A DNA stretch of 64,000 bases from Streptomyces seoulensis (GCF_004328625.1 NZ_CP032229.1:4402001-4466000), one strand, 5' to 3'; positions 1 to 11,044 are shown, numbered from the stretch's first letter. The notes: generated by a model not told the origin, from the sequence alone. Translations and numbers: made by a program.

Positions 1-654
1 TTCGGGGTGCCGCTGCATGCCGACGCGGTGCAGGCGTTCGGCCAGGTGCCGGTCGGCTTCGCCGGCTCCGGGCTCGCCGCGATGACCGTCTCCGGCCACA
101 AGATCGGCGGCCCCTACGGCATCGGCGCCCTGCTGCTCGGCCGCGAGTACAGCCCCGTACCCGTGCTGCACGGCGGCGGCCAGGAGCGCCATGTCCGCTC
201 CGGCACGCTGGACGTGCCCGCCATCGCCTCCTTCGCGGTCGCCGGACGCCTCGCCGCCGAACGGCAGGAGTGGTTCGCCCGCGAGATCGGCACCCTGCGC
301 GACCGCCTGGTGGAGTCCGTACGGACCGCCGTCCCGGACGCGCTGCTCGGCGGCGACCCGGCGCCCGGCGGCCGGCTGCCCGCCAACGCGCACTTCACCT
401 TCCCCGGCTGCGAGGGCGACTCCCTGCTCCTGCTGCTGGACGCCCAGGGCATCGAGTGCTCCACCGGCTCCGCCTGCACCGCGGGCGTCGCCCAGCCCAG
501 CCACGTCCTCCTCGCCACCGGCACCGACCCCGACCTGGCACGTGGCACCCTGCGCTTCTCGCTGGGCCACACCTCCACCCAGGACGACGTGGACGCCGTG
601 GCCAAGACCATCGGGCCCGCCGTGGAACGCGCCCGCGCGGCCGGACTCGTCTAG
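1..654 (+). CDS. Cysteine desulfurase (NifS/IscS type), 5'-truncated
   Basis: The reading frame is open from the first base and ends at 654, so only the C-terminal ~217 residues of a PLP-dependent cysteine desulfurase are present. The PLP-binding lysine lies in [10 protein letters not shown] near residue 35, and the catalytic cysteine in the loop [11 protein letters not shown] near residue 160, which is the mobile active-site loop of the NifS/IscS family. The enzyme takes sulfur from cysteine as a persulfide. Its close neighbour mnmA needs that sulfur for tRNA 2-thiouridine, so a sulfur-relay partnership is a reasonable inference. The stop codon overlaps the stop of the convergent amidase gene inside one CTAG. 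Confidence 0.93.
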   Translation, partial: FGVPLHADAVQAFGQVPVGFAGSGLAAMTVSGHKIGGPYGIGALLLGREYSPVPVLHGGGQERHVRSGTLDVPAIASFAVAGRLAAERQEWFAREIGTLRDRLVESVRTAVPDALLGGDPAPGGRLPANAHFTFPGCEGDSLLLLLDAQGIECSTGSACTAGVAQPSHVLLATGTDPDLARGTLRFSLGHTSTQDDVDAVAKTIGPAVERARAAGLV

Positions 655-1319
655 GACCTCTGGGCCGGGGTCTTCCCCAGCGTGGTACGGGCCCTGCGTG
701 CCAGCCGTATGTACCGGTCCCAGTCCCAGTGCGGGCCGGGGTCCGTGTGGTCCGTGCCCGGCACCTCGACATGGCCGACGACGTGCTCCCGGTCCACCGG
801 CATGCCGTACCGGGCGCATATCGCGGCCGTCAGCCGGGCCGAGGAGGCGTACATCGCGTCCGTGAAGGACTTCGGGTCGTCCACGAAGCCGACGTGCTCG
901 ATGCCGACACTGCGCTCGTTGAAGGACCGGTTGCCCGCGTGGAAGGCCACGTCCAGCTCGCGGATGAGCTGGGTGACGCGGCCGTCCGCGCGGACGATGT
1001 AGTGCGCCGCCGCCTGGTGCGCCGGATCCTGGAACACCTTCACCGCCGACGCGTAACCGCCCTGGGTGACGTGGACCACCACCCGGTCCACCGGGTAGTC
1101 GTCCGGGCGGTCCGCGTGCCGGTAGTTGGCCGGCGAGGCCGCCACCCAGCGGGCGCCCGCGAAGTCCACCGCGCCCGGCACCCGCTGCCGCTCCACCCCC
1201 GGCAGCCGCCAGTACAGCCGCGACAGCTCGTCGTGCGCCAGCAGCGCCGCCCCCGCGGCGGCCACCGCACCGCCGATGAGCAGCGCGCGCCGGCCCGGTC
1301 TGCGATCCCCGTCGTCCAT
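651..1319 (-). CDS. N-acetylmuramoyl-L-alanine amidase (Amidase_2 family)
   Basis: A 222-residue protein. The N-terminus ([18 protein letters not shown]) has paired arginines followed by a hydrophobic stretch, so it is probably exported or membrane-anchored, possibly by Tat. The rest matches the Amidase_2/PGRP fold: [12 protein letters not shown] carries the first zinc histidine, [10 protein letters not shown] and SVGIEHVGF are core strands, and [13 protein letters not shown] holds the last ligand region. It should cleave the bond between muramic acid and the stem peptide in the cell wall. The ATG at 1319 was chosen; a GTG two codons upstream is an alternative. It is divergent from mnmA and convergent with the cysteine desulfurase. 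Confidence 0.88.
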   Translation of the reverse strand: MDDGDRRPGRRALLIGGAVAAAGAALLAHDELSRLYWRLPGVERQRVPGAVDFAGARWVAASPANYRHADRPDDYPVDRVVVHVTQGGYASAVKVFQDPAHQAAAHYIVRADGRVTQLIRELDVAFHAGNRSFNERSVGIEHVGFVDDPKSFTDAMYASSARLTAAICARYGMPVDREHVVGHVEVPGTDHTDPGPHWDWDRYIRLARRARTTLGKTPAQRS

Positions 1320-1415
1320 CTCCACCCCGTACGCCCCGATTCCGCCGTACCCCTCCTGATCACCAACGCACACCCGGCGTCCCCGGTTCCCGTCGCCCCG
1401 TACCCTGGAAGGGCT

Positions 1416-2540
1416 ATGACTGAGACCTCGCCGCGCCCCCTCCGCGTCCTCGCCGCCATGTCCGGTGGCGTGGACTCCGCCGTCGCCGCCGCGCGTGCCG
1501 CGGAAGCCGGTCACGACGTGACCGGTGTCCACCTCGCGCTCTCCGCGAACCCGCAATCGTTCCGGACCGGCGCGCGGGGCTGCTGCACCATCGAGGACTC
1601 CCGCGACGCCCGCCGCGCCGCCGACGTCATCGGCATCCCGTTCTACGTCTGGGACCTCGCCGACCGCTTCCGCGAGGACGTGGTGGAGGACTTCGTCGCC
1701 GAGTACGAGGCCGGCCGCACCCCCAACCCCTGCCTGCGCTGCAACGAGAAGATCAAGTTCGCCGCGCTGCTGGACAAGGCGCTCGCGCTCGGCTTCGACG
1801 CCGTCTGCACCGGCCACTACGCCAAGGTGCTGGTGGACGAGGACGGCAACCGCGAGCTGCACCGCGCCTCCGACATGGCCAAGGACCAGTCCTACGTGCT
1901 CGGCGTGCTGGACGACCGCCAGCTCGCGCACGCCCTGTTCCCGCTCGGGGACACCGTCACCACCAAGGACGAGATCCGCGCCGAGGCGGAGCGCCGGGGC
2001 CTGGCCGTCGCCAAGAAGCCCGACTCGCACGACATCTGCTTCATCGCCGACGGCGACACCCAGGGCTTCCTCGCCGACCGGCTCGGCAAGGCCGAGGGCG
2101 ACATCGTGGACGAGGACGGCAACCGCCTCGGCACCCACGAGGGCGCCTACGGCTACACCATCGGCCAGCGCAAGGGCCTGCGTCTGGGCACCCCTGCCCC
2201 CGACGGCAAGCCGCGCTACGTCCTGGACATCTCCCCGGTCACCAACACCGTCACGGTCGGCCCGGCCGCCGCCCTCGACGTCACCGCGCTGACCGCGATC
2301 AAGCCCCGCTGGTGCGGCACCGCGCCCGAGGGCCCCGGCACCTACACCGCCCAGCTCCGCGCGCACGGCGGCGAGACCGAGGTCGACGCCGAGCTGGTCG
2401 ACGGCGAACTCCGCGTCACCTTCACCGAGCCCGTCCGGGGCGTCGCCCCCGGCCAGGCGATCGTGCTGTACGACGGCACGCGCGTGGTCGGCTCGGCGAC
2501 CATCGCCACCACCACGCGGGCCACGGCCGCCGCGGTCTGA
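1416..2540 (+). CDS. mnmA: tRNA-specific 2-thiouridylase MnmA
   Basis: A 374-residue protein that thiolates U34 of tRNAs for Lys, Glu and Gln. The PP-loop ATP site is [14 protein letters not shown] near residue 15. The catalytic cysteines are in [12 protein letters not shown] and SHDICFI, and the tRNA-binding segment GHYAKV and the C-terminal beta-barrel domain are all present. Length is normal for the family. A TACCCT -10 box lies at 1401-1406, nine bases before the ATG, so the transcript leader must be very short. Sulfur probably comes from the cysteine desulfurase encoded just upstream. Confidence 0.96.
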   Translation: MTETSPRPLRVLAAMSGGVDSAVAAARAAEAGHDVTGVHLALSANPQSFRTGARGCCTIEDSRDARRAADVIGIPFYVWDLADRFREDVVEDFVAEYEAGRTPNPCLRCNEKIKFAALLDKALALGFDAVCTGHYAKVLVDEDGNRELHRASDMAKDQSYVLGVLDDRQLAHALFPLGDTVTTKDEIRAEAERRGLAVAKKPDSHDICFIADGDTQGFLADRLGKAEGDIVDEDGNRLGTHEGAYGYTIGQRKGLRLGTPAPDGKPRYVLDISPVTNTVTVGPAAALDVTALTAIKPRWCGTAPEGPGTYTAQLRAHGGETEVDAELVDGELRVTFTEPVRGVAPGQAIVLYDGTRVVGSATIATTTRATAAAV

Positions 2541-2551
2541 GCCCGGCTCAG
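2537..2551. terminator. Small stop-to-stop hairpin between mnmA and hydrolase
   Basis: CTGAGC-CCG-GCTCAG is a perfect 6-bp inverted repeat that contains the TGA stop of mnmA on one strand and the TGA stop of the hydrolase gene on the other. There is no T-run on either side. It could slow or end convergent transcription, but it is short. Confidence 0.3.
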
Positions 2552-3372
2552 CCGGTGACGAAGTCGGCCAGTACCGGCGCGAGGAACGCCGGCTCGACCG
2601 CGTGCGTCTGCCCCTCCAGCACCGCGTACGCGCCGTCCGGCACCGCCTCCGCGACCGCCTGGGCGCCCGCCCGCAGCCACTCCGGGCTCAGGCTGCCCGC
2701 CGCCGACAGCACCGGCACCGGGACGTGGGAGAGCGGCTCCGCCGGGAGCAGCCCGTCGCCCATCAGGGCGGCGTCGTACGCCAGGCTCGGCGCGACCTGC
2801 TCCAGGCCGGGCCACATCGGGGACTGGCGGGCCCGCTGGATCATCTCCTCGCCCAGCCCGGTCAGCCGCAGGAACAGCTCCGCCGCCCCGCCCCGGTCGC
2901 CCGCCGCGAGGGCCACGTCCAGGGCGGCCGCGTAGGACAGCTGCCGTTCCGGGCCCTCGGGCAGGAAGTCGTTGAAGGGCACCTCGTAGACCGCCGCCCG
3001 GGTCACCGGCAGGCCGCTCGCGGCCGCCAGCAGCGCCAGCGCGCCGCCCGAGGACAGCCCGAAGAGGGCCGCCTCGCCGCCCACGGCCGCCATCAGCGCG
3101 GCCAGGTCCTCCACCTCGCGCTCGACCGCGTACGGCGCCGTGTCGCCGCTCGCACCCCGGCCCCGGCGGTCGTAGACGACGGCCCGGCAGCGGTCCGCGA
3201 GCGCCGCCGCCAGCGGCGCGAGCGTCAGCCCGGTGGACATCGCGCCACTGACCAGGATGACCGTGGGCCCCTCACCGGTCACGCGGTACGCGAGCGAGGT
3301 CCCGTCGACGGAAGTCGTCTTCTTGTCCATGTCCGTGGACACTGCCGTACGGGTGCCGGAGTCACCGGTCAC
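2548..3372 (-). CDS. Alpha/beta hydrolase
   Basis: 274 residues from a GTG at 3372; an ATG at 3330 (MDKKTTSVDG) gives a 260-residue form that begins just before the first strand. The alpha/beta hydrolase landmarks are visible: the oxyanion-side loop VSGAMSTG, the nucleophile elbow FGLSSGGALAL with serine, and a late histidine in EGQTHAVEP. No signal peptide is seen, so it is likely cytoplasmic. The substrate cannot be told from sequence. It lies 19 bases after the DUF427 gene on the same strand and probably shares its transcript. Confidence 0.85.
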   Translation of the reverse strand: MTGDSGTRTAVSTDMDKKTTSVDGTSLAYRVTGEGPTVILVSGAMSTGLTLAPLAAALADRCRAVVYDRRGRGASGDTAPYAVEREVEDLAALMAAVGGEAALFGLSSGGALALLAAASGLPVTRAAVYEVPFNDFLPEGPERQLSYAAALDVALAAGDRGGAAELFLRLTGLGEEMIQRARQSPMWPGLEQVAPSLAYDAALMGDGLLPAEPLSHVPVPVLSAAGSLSPEWLRAGAQAVAEAVPDGAYAVLEGQTHAVEPAFLAPVLADFVTG

Positions 3373-3391
3373 GACACGGCGCGCCGCGCGG

Positions 3392-3715
3392 TCAGGCCAC
3401 TTCGGGGGAGTAGAAGCAGTAGTGGTCCTTGATCCGGGCCACCTCCGGCTTCGGGTCCGGGTACGCCCACACCAGATCGGGCGCGTCCGGCAGCGACCAG
3501 TAGGACGCCGTGCCCTTGAAGGGGCAGTCGGTGTGGGTGTCCGAGGGAGTCAGCAGATCGAGCCGGACGTCCTTCGCGGGGAGGTAGTACCGGGGCGGAC
3601 AGCCCGTCTCGTGCAGCACGAGGGGCCGGTCGGTCTCCGCGAGCACCTGGCCGTCGTGCACGACGCGCACGCGCTGCTCGCCCTCTTCGATGGTGATCGT
3701 GTGTCCGTGTGCCAT
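3392..3715 (-). CDS. DUF427 family protein
   Basis: 107 residues beginning MAHGHTITIEEGEQ. The features of the DUF427 family are present: the strand VRVVHDGQVLAETDRPLVLHE, the segment YYLPAKDVRLDLL, the signature THTDCPFKGTASYW, and the C-terminal HYCFYSPEVA. The family has a small beta-rich fold with a conserved Cys-Pro-Phe-Lys loop, and its biochemical role is not established. The gene is transcribed away from the LOG-family gene, with 51 bases between their starts, and is probably co-transcribed with the hydrolase downstream. Confidence 0.85.
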   Translation of the reverse strand: MAHGHTITIEEGEQRVRVVHDGQVLAETDRPLVLHETGCPPRYYLPAKDVRLDLLTPSDTHTDCPFKGTASYWSLPDAPDLVWAYPDPKPEVARIKDHYCFYSPEVA

Positions 3716-3766
3716 ACCCGGACAGCACGGGCGGGGGCGCGGATGTTCCCGCGTACCGTGGGCGGC

Positions 3767-4306
3767 ATGAACATCTGCGTCTTCCTCTCCGCCGCCGACC
3801 TCGACGAGCGCTACACGCGCCCCGCGCGGGAGTTCGGGGAACTGCTCGGCAAGGGCGGCCACACGCTCGTCTGGGGCGGTTCGGACTCCGGCCTGATGAA
3901 GGTGGTCGCGGACGGCGTGCAGGAGGCCGGAGGCAGGCTTGTGGGCGTCTCCGTGGAGTTCCTGTCGGCGGTCGCCCGGCCCGGCGCGGACGAGATGGTG
4001 ATCGCCGCCGACCTCGCCGAGCGCAAGCGGCTGCTGCTTCAGAAGGCCGACGCCGTGGTGATCATGGTCGGCGGCACCGGCACCCTGGACGAGGCCACCG
4101 AGATCCTGGAACTGAAGAAGCACGGCCGCACCACCAAGCCCGTGGTGCTGCTCAACACCGCCGGCTTCTACGACGGCCTGGAGCAGCAGTTCCGCCGCAT
4201 GGAGGCCGAGGGCTTCCTGCCGCGCCCGCTGTCGGAGCTGATGCACTTCGCCGACGGGCCGGCCGCCGCCCTGGCCCACCTGGAGGAGTCCCTCGCCGCG
4301 GGCTGA
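3767..4306 (+). CDS. LOG family protein (TIGR00730, nucleotide 5'-monophosphate phosphoribohydrolase-like)
   Basis: 179 residues with the two LOG signatures: WGGSDSGLMKVVADG, equivalent to the usual GGxxGLMGxxA, and VGGTGTLDEATE, equivalent to PGGxGTxxE, which holds the catalytic glutamate. Family members release free base from nucleoside monophosphates, in some cases active cytokinins. The proline of the second motif is a valine here, a small departure from the plant-type enzymes. A TACCGT -10 box (3754-3759) lies seven bases before the ATG, so the message is probably leaderless. Confidence 0.85.
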   Translation: MNICVFLSAADLDERYTRPAREFGELLGKGGHTLVWGGSDSGLMKVVADGVQEAGGRLVGVSVEFLSAVARPGADEMVIAADLAERKRLLLQKADAVVIMVGGTGTLDEATEILELKKHGRTTKPVVLLNTAGFYDGLEQQFRRMEAEGFLPRPLSELMHFADGPAAALAHLEESLAAG

Positions 4307-4322
4307 TGCGACCATGGCGGGC

Positions 4323-5012
4323 ATGGCTACTCATGTGATCACCGGCGCCGGTTCCGGCATCGGCGCCGCCGTCGCCCGCAGGCTGCACGCGCGCGGGGAC
4401 GACCTCGTGCTGCACGCGCGCGACGCGGGCCGCGCCAAGGAACTGGCTGCCGAGTTCCCCGGCGCCACCACCCTGGTGGGCGACCTCGCCGACCCCGACA
4501 AGCTGTCCTGGGCCTTCTCCCACCAGTCCCTGCCGGACCGGGTGGACTCGCTGCTGCACATCGCCGGGGTCGTCGACCTCGGCGACGTCGGGGACCTCAC
4601 CCCCAAGTCCTGGCGCCACCAGCTGGGCGTCAACCTGATCGCGCCCGCCGAGCTGACCCGGCACTTCCTGCCCCAGCTCCGCACCGCCCGCGGCCAGGTG
4701 GTCTTCGTCAACTCCGGCGCCGGACTCAACGCGCACGCCGGCTGGTCCGCGTACGCCGCCTCCAAGCACGGGCTGAAGGCGCTCGCGGACTCGCTGCGCC
4801 AGGAGGAGCACGGCAACGGGGTCCGGGTCAGCTCGGTCTACCCCGGCCGCACCGCCAGCCCCATGCAGGCCAAGGTGCACCAGCAGGAGGGCAAGGAGTA
4901 CGACCCCGCGCGGTTCATCGACCCCGAGTCGGTCGCGGACACGATCCTGCTCGCCCTGGACCTGCCCCGGGACGCCGAGATCAACGACCTGACCGTGCGC
5001 CCCGGCCGCTGA
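4323..5012 (+). CDS. Short-chain dehydrogenase/reductase
   Basis: 229 residues from the ATG at 4323; an ATG three codons upstream (4314) is possible. It has the classical SDR motifs: the cofactor loop TGAGSGIG, the strand end LLHIAGVVD in place of NNAG, and the catalytic YAASK. FVNSGAG carries the serine step and VYPGRTAS the PG motif. The substrate is unknown. The lack of an acidic residue at the end of beta-2 (LHARDAGRAKE has R at the start of the helix) suggests NADP preference, which is inference. It follows the LOG gene by 16 bases and may be read from the same transcript. Confidence 0.88.
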   Translation: MATHVITGAGSGIGAAVARRLHARGDDLVLHARDAGRAKELAAEFPGATTLVGDLADPDKLSWAFSHQSLPDRVDSLLHIAGVVDLGDVGDLTPKSWRHQLGVNLIAPAELTRHFLPQLRTARGQVVFVNSGAGLNAHAGWSAYAASKHGLKALADSLRQEEHGNGVRVSSVYPGRTASPMQAKVHQQEGKEYDPARFIDPESVADTILLALDLPRDAEINDLTVRPGR

Positions 5013-5046
5013 CGCGCCCGTCCGCCGTACGGCATACCCTGCCGGG

Positions 5047-6054
5047 GTGAGTGAGAACACCCAGGTCACCTTCCCCGCGGCCACCGGCGTCGGCTCGATG
5101 CCCGGCGGGGACGCGCGCGAGACCGCCAAGACCGTCACCGGCAGCCTGGAGGACTTCCCGTACCTCGCCGAGCTGCCCGCGCGCGGCCCCGGCGCCGACA
5201 TGATCGGCCGCACCGCCGGGATGCTGGTCGAGCTGTACGCGCGCGTGGAGCCCAGCGGCTGGCGGCTGTCCGACCGGCCCGGCCGCGACACCCGGCGCGC
5301 GCACGCGTGGCTGCGCCAGGACCTCGACGCCCTGGAGGAGTTCACCCAGGGCTACGAGGGCGACGTCAAGGTGCAGGCGGTCGGCCCCTGGACGCTCGCC
5401 GCCGCGCTGGAGCTGCGCAACGGCGAGGCGGTGCTGTCCGACCCCGGCGCCTGCCGCGACCTCACCGCCTCGCTCGCCGAGGGCCTGCGCCTGCACCTGG
5501 CCGACGTCCGCCGCCGCATCCCCGGCGCCCGCGTGGTGCTCCAGCTCGACGAGCCCTCCCTCACCGCCGTGCTGCGCGGCCAGATCCGCACCGCCAGCGG
5601 CTACCGCACCCACCGCGCCGTGGACCGGCAGGTCGTGGAGTCCGGGCTGCGCGAGGTGCTCGGCGCGAGCGGCCCCGGCCCCACCGTCGTCCACTCCTGC
5701 GCCCCCGACGTGCCGTTCGCGCTGCTGCGGCGCGCGGGCACCGACGCCGTCTCCTTCGACTTCGGCCTGCTCACCGAGCGTGACGACGACGCGATCGGGG
5801 AGGCCGTCGAGGGCGGCACCCGGCTGTTCGCCGGTGTCGTCCCCGGCACGGATGCCGCATTGTCAGACCCTGCCGGTAGCGTCATGGGTGTCAGGACGCT
5901 GTGGCGCAGGCTGGGGCTGCGGCCGGGGCTGCTCGCGGAGGCGGTCACGGTCACGCCCACGTGCGGTCTCGCGGGTGCTTCCCCCGCCTACGCCCGCCAG
6001 GCGCTCGCCCACTGCGTCCGGGCGGCGAGATCCCTCGCGGACAACCCTGAGTAA
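5047..6054 (+). CDS. Cobalamin-independent methionine synthase-like protein (MetE C-terminal type)
   Basis: 335 residues, about half the length of full MetE; it corresponds to the catalytic C-terminal barrel only. The zinc ligands are visible: His and Cys in VVHSCAPD (about residue 220) and the last Cys in VTPTCGLAG near the C-terminus. QLDEPSL is the substrate strand. Short stand-alone MetE-like proteins of this kind are common in actinobacteria; whether they make methionine or serve another methyl transfer is unclear. The GTG start sits six bases after a TACCCT -10 box (5035-5040), so it is probably leaderless. ligA follows after 15 bases. Confidence 0.8.
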   Translation: MSENTQVTFPAATGVGSMPGGDARETAKTVTGSLEDFPYLAELPARGPGADMIGRTAGMLVELYARVEPSGWRLSDRPGRDTRRAHAWLRQDLDALEEFTQGYEGDVKVQAVGPWTLAAALELRNGEAVLSDPGACRDLTASLAEGLRLHLADVRRRIPGARVVLQLDEPSLTAVLRGQIRTASGYRTHRAVDRQVVESGLREVLGASGPGPTVVHSCAPDVPFALLRRAGTDAVSFDFGLLTERDDDAIGEAVEGGTRLFAGVVPGTDAALSDPAGSVMGVRTLWRRLGLRPGLLAEAVTVTPTCGLAGASPAYARQALAHCVRAARSLADNPE

Positions 6055-8265
<2,211 letters not shown>

Positions 8266-8273
8266 CGGTTGAA

Positions 8274-8313
8274 GGCCACCCGTACGGCGCATATCAGATG
8301 CATACGGGTGGCC
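8274..8313 (+). terminator. Terminator hairpin after ligA
   Basis: GGCCACCCGTA (8274-8284) pairs perfectly with TACGGGTGGCC (8303-8313), and inside it GCAT pairs with ATGC. No T-run follows, which is common for Streptomyces terminators. Confidence 0.7.
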
Positions 8314-8524
8314 CGTACGCATTCGGGCGACCGTCCACGACCGCTGCCCCAGGAGGCCCTCCGCGGCCTACTGTTGAGGGGTGCGCCCGCCGTGCCCAGC
8401 CGCGGCCGGTGCATCCCCGTGCCCGACAGCCGGCACGGGGAAGGCTTTCCACCGCCGAGCCGCTGAGGGTCCTCGGGGCCAGGGTCGCGTGGCGTGGGCA
8501 CCGCCGGCTGTGAGAGGGACGGGA

Positions 8525-10744
8525 ATGGAACCGACCGAGAGCGCCGCCCCCGGCTCACGACTGCGCCTGCGCCGCCGCGCGGGCGCGTGGCGGGGGAACC
8601 GGTGGACCGGGCACGGCAAGGACCGCGCGGCACCCGACTCCCGCGCCGACGGCGTCGATCCGCACGCGGCGTTGGTGCTCGCCGCCGACCTCGGGCCGCC
8701 GCTGGGCGGCGGGCGGCGCGCGTGGATACCCACCCTGCCCGCCGCCCTCACCGGAGCGGCCGGGCTCGCCCTCGGCGCCGGGCTCTACGGCGCCTTCAGC
8801 GGCGGCCACGCGCTCTTCCCCGCCGGTACGGCCGGGTGGGCGCTGGCGCTGCTCACCGGCCTCGTCGTCGGCCATCTCGTGATGCTGGGCCGGGCCCGCT
8901 GGAGCGGCGGCACCGCGTCCGGCGCCGCCCTCACCCTGGCCACCCTGCTGCTGTACGGCTGGGTCCCGGCCGGGCTGGTCAGCCTCACCGTCGTCGTCCT
9001 TGTCGGCGCCGCCCGGCGCAACTGCCGCCGCGAGGGTCTGCTGCACGGCGCGGTGGACATCCTCGCCATCGGCGCCGGCGCCCTGGTCCTCGGCGCCTTC
9101 GGCCGGGTCGGTACCGTCGAGGAGCCCTGGCGGCCCGCCAGTTGGGGACTCGGCACCGTCCCCGAGGTGATGCTCGCGGCGGGCGCCTACCTCGTCGTCG
9201 GCCGGGGACTGCTCTGGTACCTGCACGCCCCGCGCGCGGGCGGGGTGCCCACCATCGCCCGGACCGCGCTGGTCCGGCAGGGCCTGGTCGCCGTCGCCCT
9301 GCTCGGCATCGCGCCGCTGGTGTGCGTGGTCGCCGACGCCCGGCCGGCGCTGCTGCCGCTGTTCGTCATCCCGCTGATCGCCCTGGACTCCACCCTGTGG
9401 ATGGCGCGGGCCCGTGCGGAGGAGCAGTTGCGCGACCCGCTCACCGGGCTGCCCAACCGGCAGTGGCTGCTGGAGCGGATCTGGACCGCGCTGGACGACG
9501 CCGAACGCATCGGCGCGCGCTCGGCGTTGATGCTGATCGACCTCGACCGCTTCCGGTCGGTCAACGACACCCTGGGCCATCTCGCCGGTGACCGGCTGCT
9601 GTTGCAGATCGCCGACCGGCTGAAGAAGGCCCTGCCGGACGGGGCGGAGGCCGCGCGCCTCGGCGGGGACGAGTTCGCCGTCTTACTGCCGGTGGCCGAC
9701 TCCACCACGTCGGCCACCCGCATCGCGCGCGCACTGGTCACCGCGCTCGGCTCACCGCTCGACCTGGACGGACTCACGCTCGTGCTGGAGGCCAGCGCGG
9801 GTGTCGCCGTCTTCCCCGACCACGCGCTGGACGCCGAGGGCATGCTGCGCCGCGCGGACGTGGCGATGTACCAGGCCAAGCGGGACCGCTCCGGCGTGGA
9901 GGCGTACGAGTCCAAGCGGGACTCCAACACCCCCGACCGGCTCGCCCTGCTGGGCGATCTGCGCCGGGCGCTGGACGCGCGCGAGGTCCAGCTGCACTAC
10001 CAGCCCAAGGTCCGCTTCGACGGCCAGGTGGCCGGCCTGGAGGCCCTGGTGCGCTGGGTGCACCCGGAGCGGGGCAAGGTCCCGCCGGACGAGTTCATCG
10101 CGATAGCCGAGTCCTCCGGGCTGATGCCGCACCTCACCGAGTACGTGCTGGAGACCGCCCTCGCGCAGGTCGCCCGCTGGCGCGAGCAGGGGCTCCGGGT
10201 GCCGGTGGCGGTGAACGTCTCCCCCCGCGACGTGCACACCCCCGGCTTCGCCGGCTCCGTCGCCGCCCGGCTGGCCCGGCACGGGGTCCCGGCGGGGGCG
10301 CTCCAGCTGGAGATCACCGAGCACGTGTTGCTGGAGGACCCGCAGCGGGCCGCCGACACCCTGGCCGCGCTCGCCGGACACGGCGTGAAGATGTCCCTGG
10401 ACGACTTCGGCACCGGCTACTCGTCCCTGGTCCACCTGCGGCGGCTGCCGGTCAGCGAACTGAAGATCGACCGTTCCTTCGTGGCCCGGCTCGCGGTGGA
10501 CGCCGAGGACGCGGCGATCGTGCGCTGCACGGTCGACCTCGCGCACTCGCTCGGCCTGGTGGTCGTCGCCGAGGGCGTGGAGGACGACGAGACCTGGGAA
10601 CACCTGCGCGACCTGCGCTGTGACGCCGTACAGGGGTGGCTGGTGGCCGCCGCGATGCCGCCCGAGGAGACCACGGCCTGGCTCCAGGCCCGCGGCTCCC
10701 GTGGCTGGCAGCGCCCCCGCGCGGCGCTCCCGGCGGGGGAGTAG
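8525..10744 (+). CDS. rmdB: Membrane GGDEF-EAL protein, RmdB-like c-di-GMP enzyme
   Basis: 739 residues from the ATG at 8525 (GAGAGGGACGGG upstream). A short charged N-terminus is followed by about six hydrophobic segments (residues ~70-290), then a GGDEF domain with DPLTGLPNR near residue 304 and an intact GGDEF at ~380, then an EAL domain with EALVRW at ~506, LEITEH, DDFGTGYSSL, LKIDRSF and AEGVED. Both halves keep their catalytic residues. No RxxD inhibitory site precedes GGDEF (the place reads PDGA). The gene sits where S. coelicolor has SCO5495, which I recall as RmdB, a c-di-GMP phosphodiesterase acting in development; assignment rests on position and architecture. Confidence 0.88.
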   Translation: MEPTESAAPGSRLRLRRRAGAWRGNRWTGHGKDRAAPDSRADGVDPHAALVLAADLGPPLGGGRRAWIPTLPAALTGAAGLALGAGLYGAFSGGHALFPAGTAGWALALLTGLVVGHLVMLGRARWSGGTASGAALTLATLLLYGWVPAGLVSLTVVVLVGAARRNCRREGLLHGAVDILAIGAGALVLGAFGRVGTVEEPWRPASWGLGTVPEVMLAAGAYLVVGRGLLWYLHAPRAGGVPTIARTALVRQGLVAVALLGIAPLVCVVADARPALLPLFVIPLIALDSTLWMARARAEEQLRDPLTGLPNRQWLLERIWTALDDAERIGARSALMLIDLDRFRSVNDTLGHLAGDRLLLQIADRLKKALPDGAEAARLGGDEFAVLLPVADSTTSATRIARALVTALGSPLDLDGLTLVLEASAGVAVFPDHALDAEGMLRRADVAMYQAKRDRSGVEAYESKRDSNTPDRLALLGDLRRALDAREVQLHYQPKVRFDGQVAGLEALVRWVHPERGKVPPDEFIAIAESSGLMPHLTEYVLETALAQVARWREQGLRVPVAVNVSPRDVHTPGFAGSVAARLARHGVPAGALQLEITEHVLLEDPQRAADTLAALAGHGVKMSLDDFGTGYSSLVHLRRLPVSELKIDRSFVARLAVDAEDAAIVRCTVDLAHSLGLVVVAEGVEDDETWEHLRDLRCDAVQGWLVAAAMPPEETTAWLQARGSRGWQRPRAALPAGE

Positions 10745-10796
10745 CCCCCGGCTCCGGCCGGGGGAACGTTTCCCCTGACAGGCGCCCCGGGGAAAC
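10745..10796. terminator. Two hairpins after rmdB, possibly bidirectional
   Basis: CCCCCGGC-TCCG-GCCGGGGG (10745-10764) is a perfect 8-bp stem directly after the rmdB stop. A second inverted repeat, GTTTCCCC (10768-10775) with GGGGAAAC (10789-10796), follows. They would end rmdB transcription, and read on the minus strand they lie just beyond the 3' end of the RNA candidate at 10832-11007. Confidence 0.55.
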
Positions 10797-10831
10797 CGTT
10801 TAACGGTGACGGGCCCACGCCCCATAGGATT

Positions 10832-11007
10832 GGGGCTAGTCGTCCCCTTTCCGTCTGTCACGCGACGCCCGGCACGCACGCTCGCCGCGTTGCCGAATCG
10901 CCCACGTGGCTCCGCCACGAGGGCGCTCCGGCGCCTTGCGATCGCACGCACCGGACGCCGCGTGACCCGCCCTTCGGGCGGACGACGGAAAGAGGACGAC
11001 CAGCCCC
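10832..11007 (-). ncRNA. Candidate structured RNA: ~176-nt rod with a side hairpin, read on the minus strand
   Basis: Between rmdB and gatC lies a large inverted repeat. 10832-10855 pairs with 10984-11007 (24 bp), 10857-10864 with 10959-10966 (8 bp), and 10865-10885 with 10938-10958 (21 bp). The tip folds as CGCCC/GGGCG and GTGGC/GCCAC (10899-10925), and the right arm has an extra hairpin at 10967-10981 (CCGCCC-TTC-GGGCGG). On the plus strand the arms have eight A-C mismatches and no G-T. On the minus strand those same eight become G-U wobble pairs, leaving one true mismatch in 53 positions. This one-sided pattern suggests selection for a minus-strand RNA. No clear minus-strand promoter was found. 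A plus-strand TAGGAT (10825-10830) would instead start a gatC leader here, so direction is open. Confidence 0.5.
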
Positions 11008-11044
11008 GGCCCAACCACACTCACTCACCCCAGAGGATCGCTGC

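Noticed and set aside
651-2366. 571-residue minus-strand frame covering mnmA
   Set aside because: Only its last 222 codons are a real gene (the amidase, starting at 1319). The rest is antisense to mnmA and reads as low-complexity Gly/Val/Ala, typical of open frames in G+C-rich DNA.
10832-11007. Inverted repeat as 6S RNA, a tRNA-like element or a MITE
   Set aside because: There is no central bubble as in 6S and no cloverleaf. There are no target-site duplications at its ends, and it occurs only once in the window.
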